64,000 bases of DNA from Aspidapion aeneum (taxonomy: Eukaryota > Arthropoda > Insecta > Coleoptera > Brentidae). Below are positions 10,843 to 21,837 of the stretch, one piece after another (position 1 is the stretch's first letter; each line of letters starts with the position of its first letter). A program made the translations under genes and the position numbers. The stretch is from NCBI GenBank assembly GCA_963576565.1, contig OY755048.1, forward strand, positions 9,773,984 through 9,837,983, given 5' to 3'. The notes beneath the pieces were generated by a model, which worked only from the letters and a program-made list of their open reading frames with translations, made no database searches and was not told the DNA's origin.

Positions 10843-13800
10843 TTAGTGCGCATCTAAAGGTAGTGGGCACAACTTGACCACGGGACGAGTGAAAAGTCCG
10901 TGTTGTGTTTTAACAGTAGCAACTCGAATGTGATTATCCCGACCAGGATGTACAGATACTATTCTACCCAGCAACCAGTGTAATGGCGGCGTAGTTTCAT
11001 CCTTAATTAATACAAGCGTATCTAGCTTGATTTCAACCGAAGGGTCCGACCACTTAGAACGCTGTTGTAAAGTATTTAAGTACTCAAGTTTCCAACGCTT
11101 CCAGAAATCGGCATGAATTCGTTGGATAAGTTGCCAACGCTTAAGGGTATTAACTTTAAGGGTAGAAAGGTCAGGATCAGGACACGAATTAAGGGGTTCC
11201 ATTGTGAGGAAATGACCCGGAGTCAAAGACGTAAGATCGTTTGGGTCAGAGCTTTGCTCACAAAGGGGTCGAGAATTGAGTAATGCCTCTATTTGGGCGA
11301 GGAGAGTATAGAGCTCTTCGAAGGTTAGTATCTGGTCACCGATGACCCGATACAAATGTGTTTTTATAGATTTGACTCCTGCTTCTGCTAGACCATTTAG
11401 GTGGGGGGCTCCCGGACTATTAAGACACCATTTGATTTTTAAGCTCTCAGAAGCTAATTTCGAAAGATTATGGAGCTCCTTAATAGCCCCAACAAAGTTT
11501 GAGCCTCTATCACTTGTGATTTGGACACAAGTGCCACGTCTAGCGACAAAGCGTCGTAAAGCAGCGATGCACGCCTCTGTGGTTAAATCCGAAACAAGCT
11601 CGATATGGATTGCCTTGACAGAAGTATCGACAAAGACTGCGATATATGATTTACCAACTTGTGCTCCACGACGTCTCTGACCTACAAAGGTTTTGATTGG
11701 GCCTGCATAGTCTAAGCAAACGTGTGAAAAACATTTTAATTGTGACGTTCTAAAATAAGGTAAATCCGACATGTACGGAGTATACGGTTTTGGTTTTAAG
11801 CGAAAGCAGGGAATACATTGCAATAAAACCCTCTGAATAGCTCGACGTGATGACATAATCCAAAACTTTTGACGAATTAAGTATTGGACTGTGTTTATTC
11901 CGGGATGTAAATTTTCGTTATGAGTTTGAATAATGATCAATTGGGTTAATCTATGAGATTTCGGCAATAATAAGGGATGTTTTGCCTCAAAGGAGAGTTG
12001 AGAATGCCGTAAGCGTCCGCCCACTCTAAGGAAACCCAATTCGTCCAAAAAGGGCGCGAGTTTGCGAAACGGCTTAGGTAATAGCTGAGTATTTTGAATT
12101 TTTTGAATGACATCCGAAAAACACTCTTCTTGGACCCTTTTAACTAAAACAAGTAGAGCCTTGTGTAGTTCAAAAGCGGAAAAAACGCCGGATAAAAGGT
12201 CCACTGAGTTTTTTCGATTGTGAATAAGTCTTAAAAAATGACAAATGATTTTTTGAATGGTATTTAAATTGGATATTTTATCGATTAATCTATCAAAAAA
12301 GTTTTGATTTTGAATTTCTGCCGTCAGCACCACTGAATTTTCCGGTTTTTCTTCTTTGAGAACCTCGTCTGGAACTCCCAAAGAACGTTCATTTATAAAC
12401 CTTTGAATTTGCCACTCCGTAGTGGGCAAGGTAATCCATGGAGGGCCGTGAAACCAAAGAGGGTGATTTATTAAGTTATTGGGCGACAACCCTCTGCTAG
12501 CGCAGTCGGCAGGGTTCTCGAGTGAAGTAATGTGATACCATGGGACTTCGGGGATTGTTTCTTGAATACGACTTACGCGGTTTGCCACAAAGGTCTTCCA
12601 CTTGTGAGGTGAAGATGTGACCCAATGAAGCGTGACCTGTGAGTCCGAGAACGCAAGAATTTCATCGATTACGAGTAATGAGGAATAGGTGCGAATAACT
12701 AGTTCGAGTAAATCAGCTAATAGAGTAGCTCCAAGTAGTTCCAAACGTGAGATTGAAATAGTGTGTAAGGGAGCCACCCTTGACTTGCCCATGACTAGAG
12801 CAGTTTTGATAATTTTATTTGGTAATTCGACGCGAACGTATACGCAAGAAGCGTATCCTAGCTCGGATGCATCGCAGAAACCTAGCAATTGACATCGTTG
12901 AATATTATTCGAAAAAATATGTCTAGGTATACAAAGATTCGAAAGAGTGGTTAATTGATTATTGAATTGATTCCAAAGAGTTTTGATTGGATCGGGGGGT
13001 ATTTCATCCCAATCAGTTTTGCATAACCAAAGTTTTTGCATAATCACTTTGGCTAAAAATGAAACAGGCGATAAGAAACCTATAGGATCCCAAATTTTAG
13101 CGATAGCCGATAAAATATTCCTTTTGGTGCAAGGTTTTTCACAAGGGGTACAAGAATAGGTAAAAGTATCTGTAGAAGGGTGCCACTGAAGGCCCAACAC
13201 CTTAATCGATGTTGAAGAATCGTCTTCAAAGGTAACAGGGATCTGACAATCAGCGGGCGACAAATGTGAAAGAAGTTTCGGATTATTTGATGCCCATTTT
13301 CTTAATTCAAACTTTCCCAATTTAAGCAACGCTATGAGATCCTTTTGAAGTGATAAAGCACCTTCTAGAGAGTTAGCTCCACAGCAAATATCGTCCATGA
13401 AAATGTTATTCAAAAGGACCTGGGATGCTTCAGGATAATTCTTTGCCTCCAGGATGGCTAGTTCTCTAAGAGTTCTAATAGCTAAATAGGGACTTGAACT
13501 AACACCAAACGTCACTGTATTAAGCCTGTATTCCTGCAGGGGTTCATTGGGATCAAATCGCCAAAGTAGCCTTTGGTAGTCCCGATGAATTGGATTAATT
13601 TGAATTTGTAAAAAGTGCTGTTTTATATCAGTCAAAAATACGATAGAATAAAATCTGAATTTTAATAGAATTTCCGAAATATCGGCTTGTAATTTTGGTC
13701 CTATTAAAAGAGTTTCGTTCATGCTTAGGCCTTTCGAACCCTTAATCGAGGGGTTAAAAACCACCCGGAGTTTAGTCGTTGATTTGTCAAGACGAAGGAC

Positions 13801-14976
13801 TCCGTGATGTGGTAAATAAGAACATAACTGAGGTCTAGGTTCGGATTTTGGAATTAAAGACATGTGCCCGTTTTTGAGATATTCTCTCATAAAATCCGAG
13901 TACATACTATAGAAATTTGAATTTTTTATTAAGCGAGATTCCAGAGACAAAAATTGACGATAGGCCACTGAATATGTGTCTCCTAGGTCAGGAGGGTCAA
14001 TGTGACGAAAAGGCAAATTTACAGTAAATCGGCCCGAAATATCTCTAGTGGTAGTTTTTTGGAAAATCTCTTCACATCTTTTTTCTTCGGGTGAGAGAAA
14101 CGTTTTTGACTTAATTGATTCTAGTTCCCAAAATCTGCGAATATTAAAGTCGAGAGACTGCTCACAGGAAGTAATGTAAGAATTGACTTGAGGTGAAATA
14201 TTTATGTTTTGAGTTTGGCCCATCAAGACCCACCCAAAAACTGTCTCAAAAGCGGAGGGTAGGCCGTGAGGTCCTGGAATTCGTCCTGATTGGACGATTT
14301 CTGTGTAAAGTTGTGCACCTAAGAGTAAGTCAATTGGACCAGGGTTGTAAAATTGGTTATCTGCAAGCTTTAGATTTGAAATATGACTCCAATTGGATGA
14401 ATCTACCTGTATTGAGGGCATATTCGAACAGAGTTTCGGTAAAACGAAGACTTGAATAGAAAAGGTAGGCTCTTGTTGGCCTAGGGCTCGAATAGTGCAA
14501 GTAGAAATGCCGTTAGTGGCCGATGAAGATTGATTTAGTCCCAGAACAGGGATCGAAATTTTGTTTCTTGGCAAGCCTAACCTGTTAAGACAAGCTTCGC
14601 TTATCAGGTTAGCTTGGCTACCGCTGTCCAGAAGTGCTCGGACAGGTTGGTAGTTACCCCGACTATCGAGTACCTCTAATTTTATAGTCGCTAGAAGCAC
14701 TGTCGTACGGGGCGTTAAGGTGGATAACGAAGAGTATTGATTTGTAGATGTATTTGGATTCGAATTGATTTGAATTGAATTTGAACTGGGTTGAACAAAA
14801 CTAGGGTTCTGTTGGCTAAGAATTGAATTTGAATTCTGGTACGATAAGTTTGTGCCTGTGCTTGGCACGGCCACTTGATTTGAATTAAAACTTTTATTTA
14901 AGTTCGAATTTTGATTTGAATTTTGGCTTGAATTAACAAAGGATTGACTTGAATTCTGACGGATTGAATCTGTCAT
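10843..14976 (-). CDS. pol: BEL/Pao Pol: protease, reverse transcriptase, RNase H, integrase
   Basis: A 1377-residue open frame with the domains in BEL/Pao order. A Ser/Asn/Gln-rich start is followed by a retropepsin with LLDSGSQ (Asp117). The RT has catalytic FMDD (Asp528-529). A Pao-type RNase H begins LGFCDASE. The integrase has an N-terminal His/Cys zinc region and a DDE core: Asp1089 in DYAG, Asp1156 in SDRGSN, Glu1198 in AEAG. A conserved C-terminal domain ends near the stop at 10843. The ATG at 14976 is only the first ATG after the gag stop; the frame is the same as gag, so Pol is probably made as Gag-Pol by readthrough, or this copy has a point mutation. All catalytic residues are present, so the enzyme part looks intact. 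Confidence 0.93.
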   Translation of the reverse strand: MTDSIRQNSSQSFVNSSQNSNQNSNLNKSFNSNQVAVPSTGTNLSYQNSNSILSQQNPSFVQPSSNSIQINSNPNTSTNQYSSLSTLTPRTTVLLATIKLEVLDSRGNYQPVRALLDSGSQANLISEACLNRLGLPRNKISIPVLGLNQSSSATNGISTCTIRALGQQEPTFSIQVFVLPKLCSNMPSIQVDSSNWSHISNLKLADNQFYNPGPIDLLLGAQLYTEIVQSGRIPGPHGLPSAFETVFGWVLMGQTQNINISPQVNSYITSCEQSLDFNIRRFWELESIKSKTFLSPEEKRCEEIFQKTTTRDISGRFTVNLPFRHIDPPDLGDTYSVAYRQFLSLESRLIKNSNFYSMYSDFMREYLKNGHMSLIPKSEPRPQLCSYLPHHGVLRLDKSTTKLRVVFNPSIKGSKGLSMNETLLIGPKLQADISEILLKFRFYSIVFLTDIKQHFLQIQINPIHRDYQRLLWRFDPNEPLQEYRLNTVTFGVSSSPYLAIRTLRELAILEAKNYPEASQVLLNNIFMDDICCGANSLEGALSLQKDLIALLKLGKFELRKWASNNPKLLSHLSPADCQIPVTFEDDSSTSIKVLGLQWHPSTDTFTYSCTPCEKPCTKRNILSAIAKIWDPIGFLSPVSFLAKVIMQKLWLCKTDWDEIPPDPIKTLWNQFNNQLTTLSNLCIPRHIFSNNIQRCQLLGFCDASELGYASCVYVRVELPNKIIKTALVMGKSRVAPLHTISISRLELLGATLLADLLELVIRTYSSLLVIDEILAFSDSQVTLHWVTSSPHKWKTFVANRVSRIQETIPEVPWYHITSLENPADCASRGLSPNNLINHPLWFHGPPWITLPTTEWQIQRFINERSLGVPDEVLKEEKPENSVVLTAEIQNQNFFDRLIDKISNLNTIQKIICHFLRLIHNRKNSVDLLSGVFSAFELHKALLVLVKRVQEECFSDVIQKIQNTQLLPKPFRKLAPFLDELGFLRVGGRLRHSQLSFEAKHPLLLPKSHRLTQLIIIQTHNENLHPGINTVQYLIRQKFWIMSSRRAIQRVLLQCIPCFRLKPKPYTPYMSDLPYFRTSQLKCFSHVCLDYAGPIKTFVGQRRRGAQVGKSYIAVFVDTSVKAIHIELVSDLTTEACIAALRRFVARRGTCVQITSDRGSNFVGAIKELHNLSKLASESLKIKWCLNSPGAPHLNGLAEAGVKSIKTHLYRVIGDQILTFEELYTLLAQIEALLNSRPLCEQSSDPNDLTSLTPGHFLTMEPLNSCPDPDLSTLKVNTLKRWQLIQRIHADFWKRWKLEYLNTLQQRSKWSDPSVEIKLDTLVLIKDETTPPLHWLLGRIVSVHPGRDNHIRVATVKTQHGLFTRPVVKLCPLPLDAH

Positions 14977-15027
14977 TTGCGATAGATGAATAAGACTATG
15001 GTGTCTATGTCGACATACCCTGCAGTT

Positions 15028-15030
15028 TTA
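15028..15030 (-). other. In-frame TAA separating gag and pol
   Basis: The stop lies in the same frame as gag and pol. The 17 codons between it and the pol ATG are open and encode a cysteine/histidine cluster (CRVCRHRHHSLIH) matching CRTCNSKRHHTLTH in element 2. There the aligned codon is a tyrosine, so one base change accounts for the stop. Either programmed readthrough or a recent inactivating mutation is possible. Confidence 0.85.
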
Positions 15031-16266
15031 GGTACTACTGCAGTCAATTACTTGATGATTTGAACGTAAACAGTTGATACATAACGATTGTTGTTTTACA
15101 TAAGTAAAACGATCTGAAGGAGATTTGGAAATAAAAACACCACACTGCGAGAGTGGATGAAAAGAATTATTGCATAATTTGCACTTATAGGGTTGTTGGT
15201 TTTGTCGAAATTGAATATTGGATTGTTTATTTGCTACTTGTGAGTGCGTATGCGCTAAAAAATTTGATGGAGGGCTTGATTTGTACTGATTATTTGAATA
15301 AGAATTATATTTTTGGTTACTAGAATTCGAATAATTTGGTTTTTGCTGTTTTGAAGTCGAAGGTTGCATTTGCGTATTTTGGGGAGATAGCTGTACTGTT
15401 TCAAGAGCACGGCATTGGTTAATAAGAAACTGAATTAGATTTTGATATGTTGGAATCTCGGTAGTACTATACTTTAATTCGAAAGCGGTTCTTGTGGTTT
15501 GATCGATTTTTGATAATAAAATTGAAAATAAACAAAAACACCACGTTACTGGAAATTCAAGATTTTCGAGCGCCGCAATATTCTCGGAAAAGGTATCTAC
15601 CAAGACTCTAAGATCCTTTGCTGACTGGTTTCCCTTTAAAGAATTTGCATAGTAGATTGAGTTCCAGTAGGTACTGGCTAAAAGTCTTTTATTTTGATAG
15701 CGATCTATTAATACCTTCCAGGCGATTGCGTAATTACTTGCCGTTAATTTTATAGAACTTAAAATATTAAGTGGTTCGCCCTCAAGGAAGGTTAGCAAAT
15801 GTTGAAATTTCCTTATATCGGAATAATTAGAGTTTTCGTGAACCAAACAAGAATAAACATCGTAAAAGGTTGGCCACTTTTTTACGTTTCCATTAAAGCA
15901 AGGTACCTTTAAAGGGCCCAGATCATCGCTACGTGAATAGTGTGAAGTTGCGGGGGTAAAATTTGAATGAACTGAATCGGAACATAAACTCGAAAAAAGA
16001 ACTTTAGCTTGGTGGTAGAATAGATCCGTATCTTTCCTAATCTTGTCCTGTACTTCGAATTCATCTTCGTCGTCGTCTTTCAAGAGACCTATGATGTCAT
16101 TATGAATGTTTTTAAATTGTTCATAGTGATCATCTAACGATTCGTAAAACGCCTTAAAAATTGGCAAGGAAGAACTATCTGATTTAGCTTTTGTTCCCAA
16201 GTTATACGTTTCCGTAATACGAGATATTGAAACTTTGCGTTGATTCTCAAGCTTTTTTAACGACAT
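15028..16266 (-). CDS. gag: BEL/Pao Gag
   Basis: A 412-residue structural polyprotein that assembles the virus-like particle. Residues of about 120-290 form the conserved Gag region of this family (FNGNVKKWPTFYDVY to the domain ending near CRALETVQ). A Gln/Asn/Ser-rich linker follows, then cysteine-rich nucleic-acid-binding motifs, including a canonical CX2CX4HX4C knuckle (CINCLRSNHQVIDC). The frame ends at a TAA (15028-15030) four codons after this knuckle, inside what should be a further CX2C...HH motif that continues in the same frame on the far side of the stop. The 5' leader between the LTR and ATG 16266 is 565 bases with no other gene. Confidence 0.9.
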   Translation of the reverse strand: MSLKKLENQRKVSISRITETYNLGTKAKSDSSSLPIFKAFYESLDDHYEQFKNIHNDIIGLLKDDDEDEFEVQDKIRKDTDLFYHQAKVLFSSLCSDSVHSNFTPATSHYSRSDDLGPLKVPCFNGNVKKWPTFYDVYSCLVHENSNYSDIRKFQHLLTFLEGEPLNILSSIKLTASNYAIAWKVLIDRYQNKRLLASTYWNSIYYANSLKGNQSAKDLRVLVDTFSENIAALENLEFPVTWCFCLFSILLSKIDQTTRTAFELKYSTTEIPTYQNLIQFLINQCRALETVQLSPQNTQMQPSTSKQQKPNYSNSSNQKYNSYSNNQYKSSPPSNFLAHTHSQVANKQSNIQFRQNQQPYKCKLCNNSFHPLSQCGVFISKSPSDRFTYVKQQSLCINCLRSNHQVIDCSST

Positions 16267-16831
16267 ATTGTTAATTAAAAAAATAAAAAATATTTAAAAG
16301 GAATAAAACTAACACTTGACCCCTATTGACTTTAATCAGTCCAAAAGAGTTCAACAAGCATATATTTTATTATCGATTTCTCGAATAAATGCAAAAACTT
16401 ATCAACAGCTGTTATCCTAGGTCGCGATTTTTCTCCCAAAATAAATGCACACAGAACAACTTGTACCTACTACCGTTTCTCTTATTATTTACAGGTAAAT
16501 ACTAATTCTACTAGATGTGTTTGTTTACCTGTTAAATAAGAACAAAGCATTTAACTCACAAGCACTTTTGTTGTTTTGAATAACTATAACATATTATTTA
16601 AACAAATAACTATTATTTAAACAAATTTTGATTTTTGAATCAAAACAAAGGACGTACGAAGTGCCAATTTCGGCTGCAATGAAATGTGGGTGGAGCCACC
16701 GTTAAGCCACGCAAGGGGGGACGGAACCTCCGATTTAAACTGGACACGGCAACCAAAATGGCGAGGCGAAAAAATCTAATATTTTTAGCAAACAAATTTT
16801 AAAAAACTATCTGGGTCGTGGGACCAGAAAA

Positions 16832-17313
16832 TGTTGACGTTTTGAGGTTGGTAGAGCAGCGGGACTGTAAGCGCTGGCCGTTTTATAAAATCTGGGTGCA
16901 AAAATCCTTAAAAGGACGATGTAAAAATACTAATTTCTCCGAGCCACACAAAGACAATATAGAGGATTGGCACTCACCCTTTCAGCTGTTTCCGTCGTCC
17001 AGAGGAGCTCCTCTCGCTGGCCCAGTCGTTGCAGTCGATCCACACTAGAATCACTTGTTTGTGTAATGGTTTAGTTTGATTTTCTAAGAATGTTATTGGA
17101 TTTTTTGGTTAATAGAATTTATCACCATGCTGCGTGGTGATCTCGATAGAATACGACAGACGAATCTTTTTTGGTTACGCCTTTTTGCGCAGATTCATTT
17201 TTCGTAGATGGCGCTGGCGTTTTGCTTGTGCCAATCAAATTGAAATTGTGTGGGTTTTCCGAATACGGGAATTTGGCGCAAAATTTGAATTTAAAATTAA
17301 AGTTGCACGAACA
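16832..17313 (-). repeat. 5' LTR of BEL element 1
   Basis: 482 bp, the partner of 10150-10631, upstream of gag in the element's orientation. Followed on the plus strand by the GTACT duplication (17314-17318). It is expected to contain the promoter; no convincing TATA box was picked out. Confidence 0.93.
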
Positions 17314-18168
17314 GTACTTTCTATGAGTGATTTAGAAATTATTGACGATAAGAACAGTGCCCCAAGTAGTCCACCAAAAAAGAAATAGGGCAAAGTAGGG
17401 TACGTGCATCCCGGTTTTACAAGAGTTTGTTGTAGGTCTCATACAAAGTCAAATATTTTGGATTTACACAAATATGATCTATTGGGAACAACCGTATGCA
17501 ATTTGAGACAGAAAAACTTAATATATTTTAAAATTTTTGTTTTTTGAGGTAGGTCGCATTTACCCCAGAATTCGTCGTCACTGTGACACGCCTTCTATTT
17601 TACAAACACAACTTTTTCTGGGTATTACGCCACTAGTAAGGAAAAATTATTTTAAAAAATTATAAAAAACCACTGCGTTTCTCCTAGAAAAATAAAAATC
17701 ACTAATTTGTCAGTGGCTTTCTATAAAAATAAATAGTTGCCTAGTAAAACCTAAACCACTTATCTTTTAATTGAATTTGAATACGCTACGTTTCAATTGC
17801 CAATCTACAATCGTTTTCAAGCTTTTTATTTATATTTTCTCTCAAAATCTTAAATGTTTCTAGTTCAAATATATTTTTTATTATTATATCGTTGACAAAT
17901 TGTCAATATTCTGAAGTTTATCAAAAACAATTGACCAATCTAAACAAAACACAAGGTAACATGATACTATTTCAAGACATTATGTCAGTCAATGTTGTTT
18001 TCAAATTTGAAAATAAACAGAACAGGGTGACTCATTAAAACTAGAATCAATAAGGTCTCTTTTTTATAACCATTTAGAAATTTTTACAAAATTATGATCA
18101 TTGTGGGATTATATTACTATTATATCAAAATCTATTTAAAAAACAGTAATCAGAATTTCATTACAGTA

Positions 18169-19444
18169 TTAATTAATTTTGAAAAAACCTTTTTGCAAAT
18201 CTTGTCTGAGAATAGGAAGCCAAGCTTTACTTATATCTATAGAAATACTTGAAAGACAGTTATCTTCATTTAAATAAATACATGCTGATTCTTTTAATTT
18301 TCTTTTAATGTCATTAGATTCTTTTTGTAAAATTATTGTTTCTCCCCATTTAATTCTATGATTACTCTCAAAAGAATGCTGACAAACTCTGGATTTCTCG
18401 TAATCACCCCTTCTCAAATTATATTTATGATCATTAACTCTTACTTCAATTGGCCTAGAAGTTTCGCCTATATAAATTTTACCACATTCACAAGGTATTT
18501 TATAAATTACATTTTTTGAATTCTGCTCTTCATTTATTGGTTTTGTTTTTGTTAGAATAGATTTAAGTTTATTTTCTGTCTTAAAAACTGTTTTTATATT
18601 ATAATTATTTGCTATTCTCCTAATTTTGTCTGATATACCTGGTATAAAAGGAATCAATAATTTTTTAGTATCTAAATCCATTATATTAGCATTTCTTCTT
18701 CTAGGAAACTCTATTCTATGAAAACAATTTTCAACAAAATTTATAGGATAGGAATTTTTTATTAAAACTTCTTTAATTAATTCTTTTTCTAATAAAAATC
18801 TGTTATTATCAGAACAAATTATCTTTGCTCTATCAAATAAACTTTTAACAACACCTCTTTTTATTATAGTAGAGTGATTTGATTTAAAATTTAAATATCT
18901 ATTAGTATGTGTTGGTTTTCTATATACAGAAGTTTGAAAAGTATTTTGTTTTTCAATAAGTACATCTAGAAATGGAAGTTTGTTATCAGTTTCTTTTTCT
19001 AATGTAAATTTAATAGTACTTTCTTTGTTATTCATAAAATATAGAAATTCATTTAGTTTGTTTTCATCATAAGGCCAAATACTAAAAATATCATATCTAA
19101 ACCAAACTATGGGTTTATACTGATATTCGTGCAAAATATTATTTTCAAAATCTTCCATAAAAATATAACTCTAAAATTGCATCAATATTTAAATTTGTTC
19201 TTTCTCTTAAACTTTGATCATTTTCTAAACGATTTCTTACTATTAAAAGGGTTTTATCTACCGGAACATTAGTGAAAAGACTTACAACATCAAAGCTTAC
19301 CATTAAATGATTATTATTAAACTCAATCTCAGATAATTTCTCTAAAAAATGTTGAGAATTTCGTATGTAAGAATTAGTGTTATTCACCAAGGGATTTAAA
19401 ATGTTTAATAGATATTTTGCTAATTTATGACATGGAGAATTCAT
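18169..19444 (-). pseudogene. Penelope-like RT plus GIY-YIG endonuclease, broken
   Basis: Two open segments. 19444-19145 encodes an RT palm part with FDVVSLFTNVPV. 19158-18169 continues with MEDFE, the rest of RT and, at the C-terminus, a GIY-YIG nuclease (VIYKIPC...KIYIGETSRP). The join between them is out of frame, and the expected stretch between the two, including the GSP-type RT motif, is absent. The catalytic box reads RYDIF where the family has RYVDDIF: two residues including a catalytic Asp are deleted (about 19090-19098). The N-terminal part of the protein upstream of 19500 is also gone. Family assignment is firm; activity is not possible. Confidence 0.9.
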
Positions 19445-19509
19445 ACTACTTACTATTGGTCTAAATGGAACATTAGGTTTATGTATTTTAGGTAAGCCAT
19501 AAAAATGAG

Positions 19510-19821
19510 GTGGTTTGCTATAATGAAACTTCTAGGCCACTTGAAGTAAGATTTAATGATCATAAATATAATTTGAGAAGGGGTGATTACGAGAAATCCA
19601 GAGTTTGTCAGCATTCTTTTGAGAGTAATCATAGAATTAAATGGGGAGAAGCAATAATTTTACAAAAAGAATCTAATGACATTAAAAGAAAATTAAAAGA
19701 ATCAGCATGTATTTATTTAAATGAAGATAACTGTCTTTCAAGTATTTCTATAGATATAAGTAAAGCTTGGCTTCCTATTCTCAGACAAGATTTGCAAAAA
19801 GGTTTTTTCAAAATTAATTAA
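19510..19821 (+). pseudogene. Inverted partial copy of Penelope endonuclease C-terminus
   Basis: The plus-strand frame repeats the last ~95 residues of the minus-strand protein (ETSRPLEVRFNDHKYNLRRG to the FFKIN end) with a few substitutions: Leu for Ile and Phe for Val near the start, and Ala for Thr in the WGE segment. It lacks the start of the GIY-YIG domain. It is the coding section of the inverted arm, not an independent gene. Confidence 0.9.
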
Positions 19822-20435
19822 TACTGTAATAAAATTCTGATTACTGTTTTTTAAATAGATTTTGATATAATAGTAATATAATCCCACAATGATCATAATT
19901 TTGTAAAAATTTCTAAATGGTTATAAAAAAGAGACCTTATTGATTCTAGTTTTAATGAGTCACCCTGTTCTGTTTATTTTCAAATTTGAAAACAACATTG
20001 ACTGACATAATGTCTTGAAATAGTATCATGTTACCTTGTGTTTTGTTTAGATTGGTCAATTGTTTTTGATAAACTTCAGAATATTGACAATTTGTCAACC
20101 ATATAATAATAAAAAATATATTTGAACAAGAGACATTTAAGATTTTGAGAGAAAATATAAATAAAAAGCTTGAAAACGATTGTAGATTGGCAATCGAAAC
20201 GTAGCGTATTCAAATTCAATTAAAAGATAAGTGGTTTAGGTTTTACTAGGCAACTATTTATTTTTATAGAAAGCCACTGACAAATTAGTGATTTTTATTT
20301 TTCTAGGAGAAACGCAGTGGTTTTTTATAATTTTTTAAAATAATTTTTCCTTACTAGTGGCGTAATACCCAGAAAAAGTTGTGTTTGTAAAATGAATCCG
20401 CCACAAACATATAGATTTTATTTACGCCTTCTATT

Positions 20436-21837
20436 GCAAAACGTTAAAAACATTTTGATGCGACTGGTTCAATTTTGCAGCTTTTTGTGTAAAAAAATTA
20501 TCTCTTTCCATTACCTTTCTATGGCATTTGTATATAAAATGATGTGTTCAGAAAAAATGTAAAATGATGAGTCCAGAAAAAATATAATATAATACATATT
20601 TACATACAATAATATTCCAAAAAATAAAACCTTTCAGGTTGAAAATTTTGTAAACATTTTTGACAAGTTTTACATTTTTTTACATCTTTTTTACATTTTT
20701 GACGGTTTCTGACAGTTTTTTAAATTTTTTGAAAATTTTGGTCATCTTGGATATTTTTTGACGTTTTTGGTCATGTTTTACTTTTTAAATTTTTTTAAAT
20801 ATTTTTGCTTTTTTTAATATTTTTATCATTTTTCTATTTTTTTGACATATAAGAGTACTTGAAGTACTTTTATTGTAAAAGAAAAAGTCTTGGGGAAAAT
20901 CAAGTACTTTTATAATGTACTTAGTACTTGAAGTACATTTGAAAAGAAAATGTTCTTAGTACTTCAAGTCCTTTTACAAATCTTAATTTACTTGGAACTT
21001 GTACTTGAATATTCTGGGAACACATCACAGTATTAAAAGGGGGTGCAATGGGGTAATTATTTCAATGCAAAACTTTTCATAAAAAAATAATTCCCTGCAA
21101 TACAGAGGCGCAATTAGGGGGATGCAATCCCAAAATAAACCCCCCAAACGAAATTACATAATTTGTCAGGGGAGCCCTGACAAAATCTAAAACTTTAGCA
21201 GTACCACTTTTTTTTCGTTTTCTTTTGACGGCGGCGACTTTTTTCCTTACATTATTTTGTAGTTTGTGTTAGAAATAACAGGAGTTCGGTCTAGTTTTCT
21301 TTAATAGTTAACTCTCAATTAACAAGCAATCCAAATCAGAATATGTTTATACCATCAATAATAGAATTATTGATTTAATAACTCGTTACAAGCTTTGAGT
21401 ATATGACCCATATAGAGGTGCAACCGGCAGGCTTTATCATATTGCTACTAGTACTACTGCTAGTACATTTTATTTATTTAGTTGCATGTGCGAGTTCCGA
21501 GGTTCATGCCTATCATATAATAAAGGATTTGCGGCGCGGTTCAGTGAGTTTTTATTAGATAGGCAACTCCGGCTGTTTGACAGGTCGTTAGCTCTGTAGC
21601 GCCCACTGCAGAGCTTAATGACGAACTAAAAGTTAAGGCGGGAAATTTGAATCGCCTTTGATAATAAATTTTCTTTAATTTTAAAGTTTTTTTTTTAATT
21701 TTTAATGAGTCAATATTTTTTAAAGACATACACTGTCTTTATAAGATATAAACAGATTGAAAATGATATATAAAGTGCAATAAGTAAAATATTTTTTAAA
21801 TGAGTTTTTATTATTATAAAAAAAGCCACAAATTAAT
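20436..21837. other. Repeat-rich intergenic DNA, no gene
   Basis: 20640-20850 is T-rich and made of imperfect 'tttgacattttttacat' phrases. 20850-21010 holds ACTTGAAGTACTTTT units like the repeat at 9418. 21280-21318 (AACAGGAGTTCGGTCTAGTT and onward) recurs inverted at about 31845-31880, and 21450-21515 (TGTGCGAGTTCCGAGGTTCA) recurs directly at about 31545-31605. An unassigned dispersed repeat therefore sits on either side of the second BEL element. The last five bases, TTAAT (21833-21837), are that element's target duplication. Confidence 0.6.

Larger units (their letters stand above)
10150..17313 (-). mobile_element. Complete BEL/Pao LTR retrotransposon (element 1)
   Basis: A 7164-bp element on the minus strand: 482-bp LTRs at both ends starting TG and ending CA, flanked by a perfect 5-bp target duplication GTACT (10145-10149 and 17314-17318). 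Inside lie gag (16266-15028) and pol (14976-10843) in one frame. Next to the 5' LTR, after TTTTC, TGGTCCCACGACCC is a candidate primer-binding site; the tRNA was not assigned. Just before the 3' LTR, GTGGGCGGAAAA is a candidate polypurine tract. As far as compared by eye the two LTRs are the same, which implies a recent insertion. Confidence 0.95.
17600..20423 (-). mobile_element. Palindromic Penelope-like element insertion
   Basis: A 2824-bp unit flanked by a perfect 12-bp direct repeat ACGCCTTCTATT (17588-17599 and 20424-20435), read as the target-site duplication. The left part, on the minus strand, carries Penelope RT and GIY-YIG endonuclease sequence. The right arm (about 19523-20423) is an inverted copy of the 3' part of the same element (about 17600-18465), so the two 3' ends face outward. 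Penelope elements are known for complex terminal repeats in direct or inverted arrangement. The coding part is inactivated. Confidence 0.85.

Noticed and set aside
16810..16831. Assignment of the BEL element 1 primer-binding site to a specific tRNA
   Set aside because: TGGTCCCACGACCC is a plausible site by position and TGG start, but no tRNA 3' end could be matched with confidence from memory.
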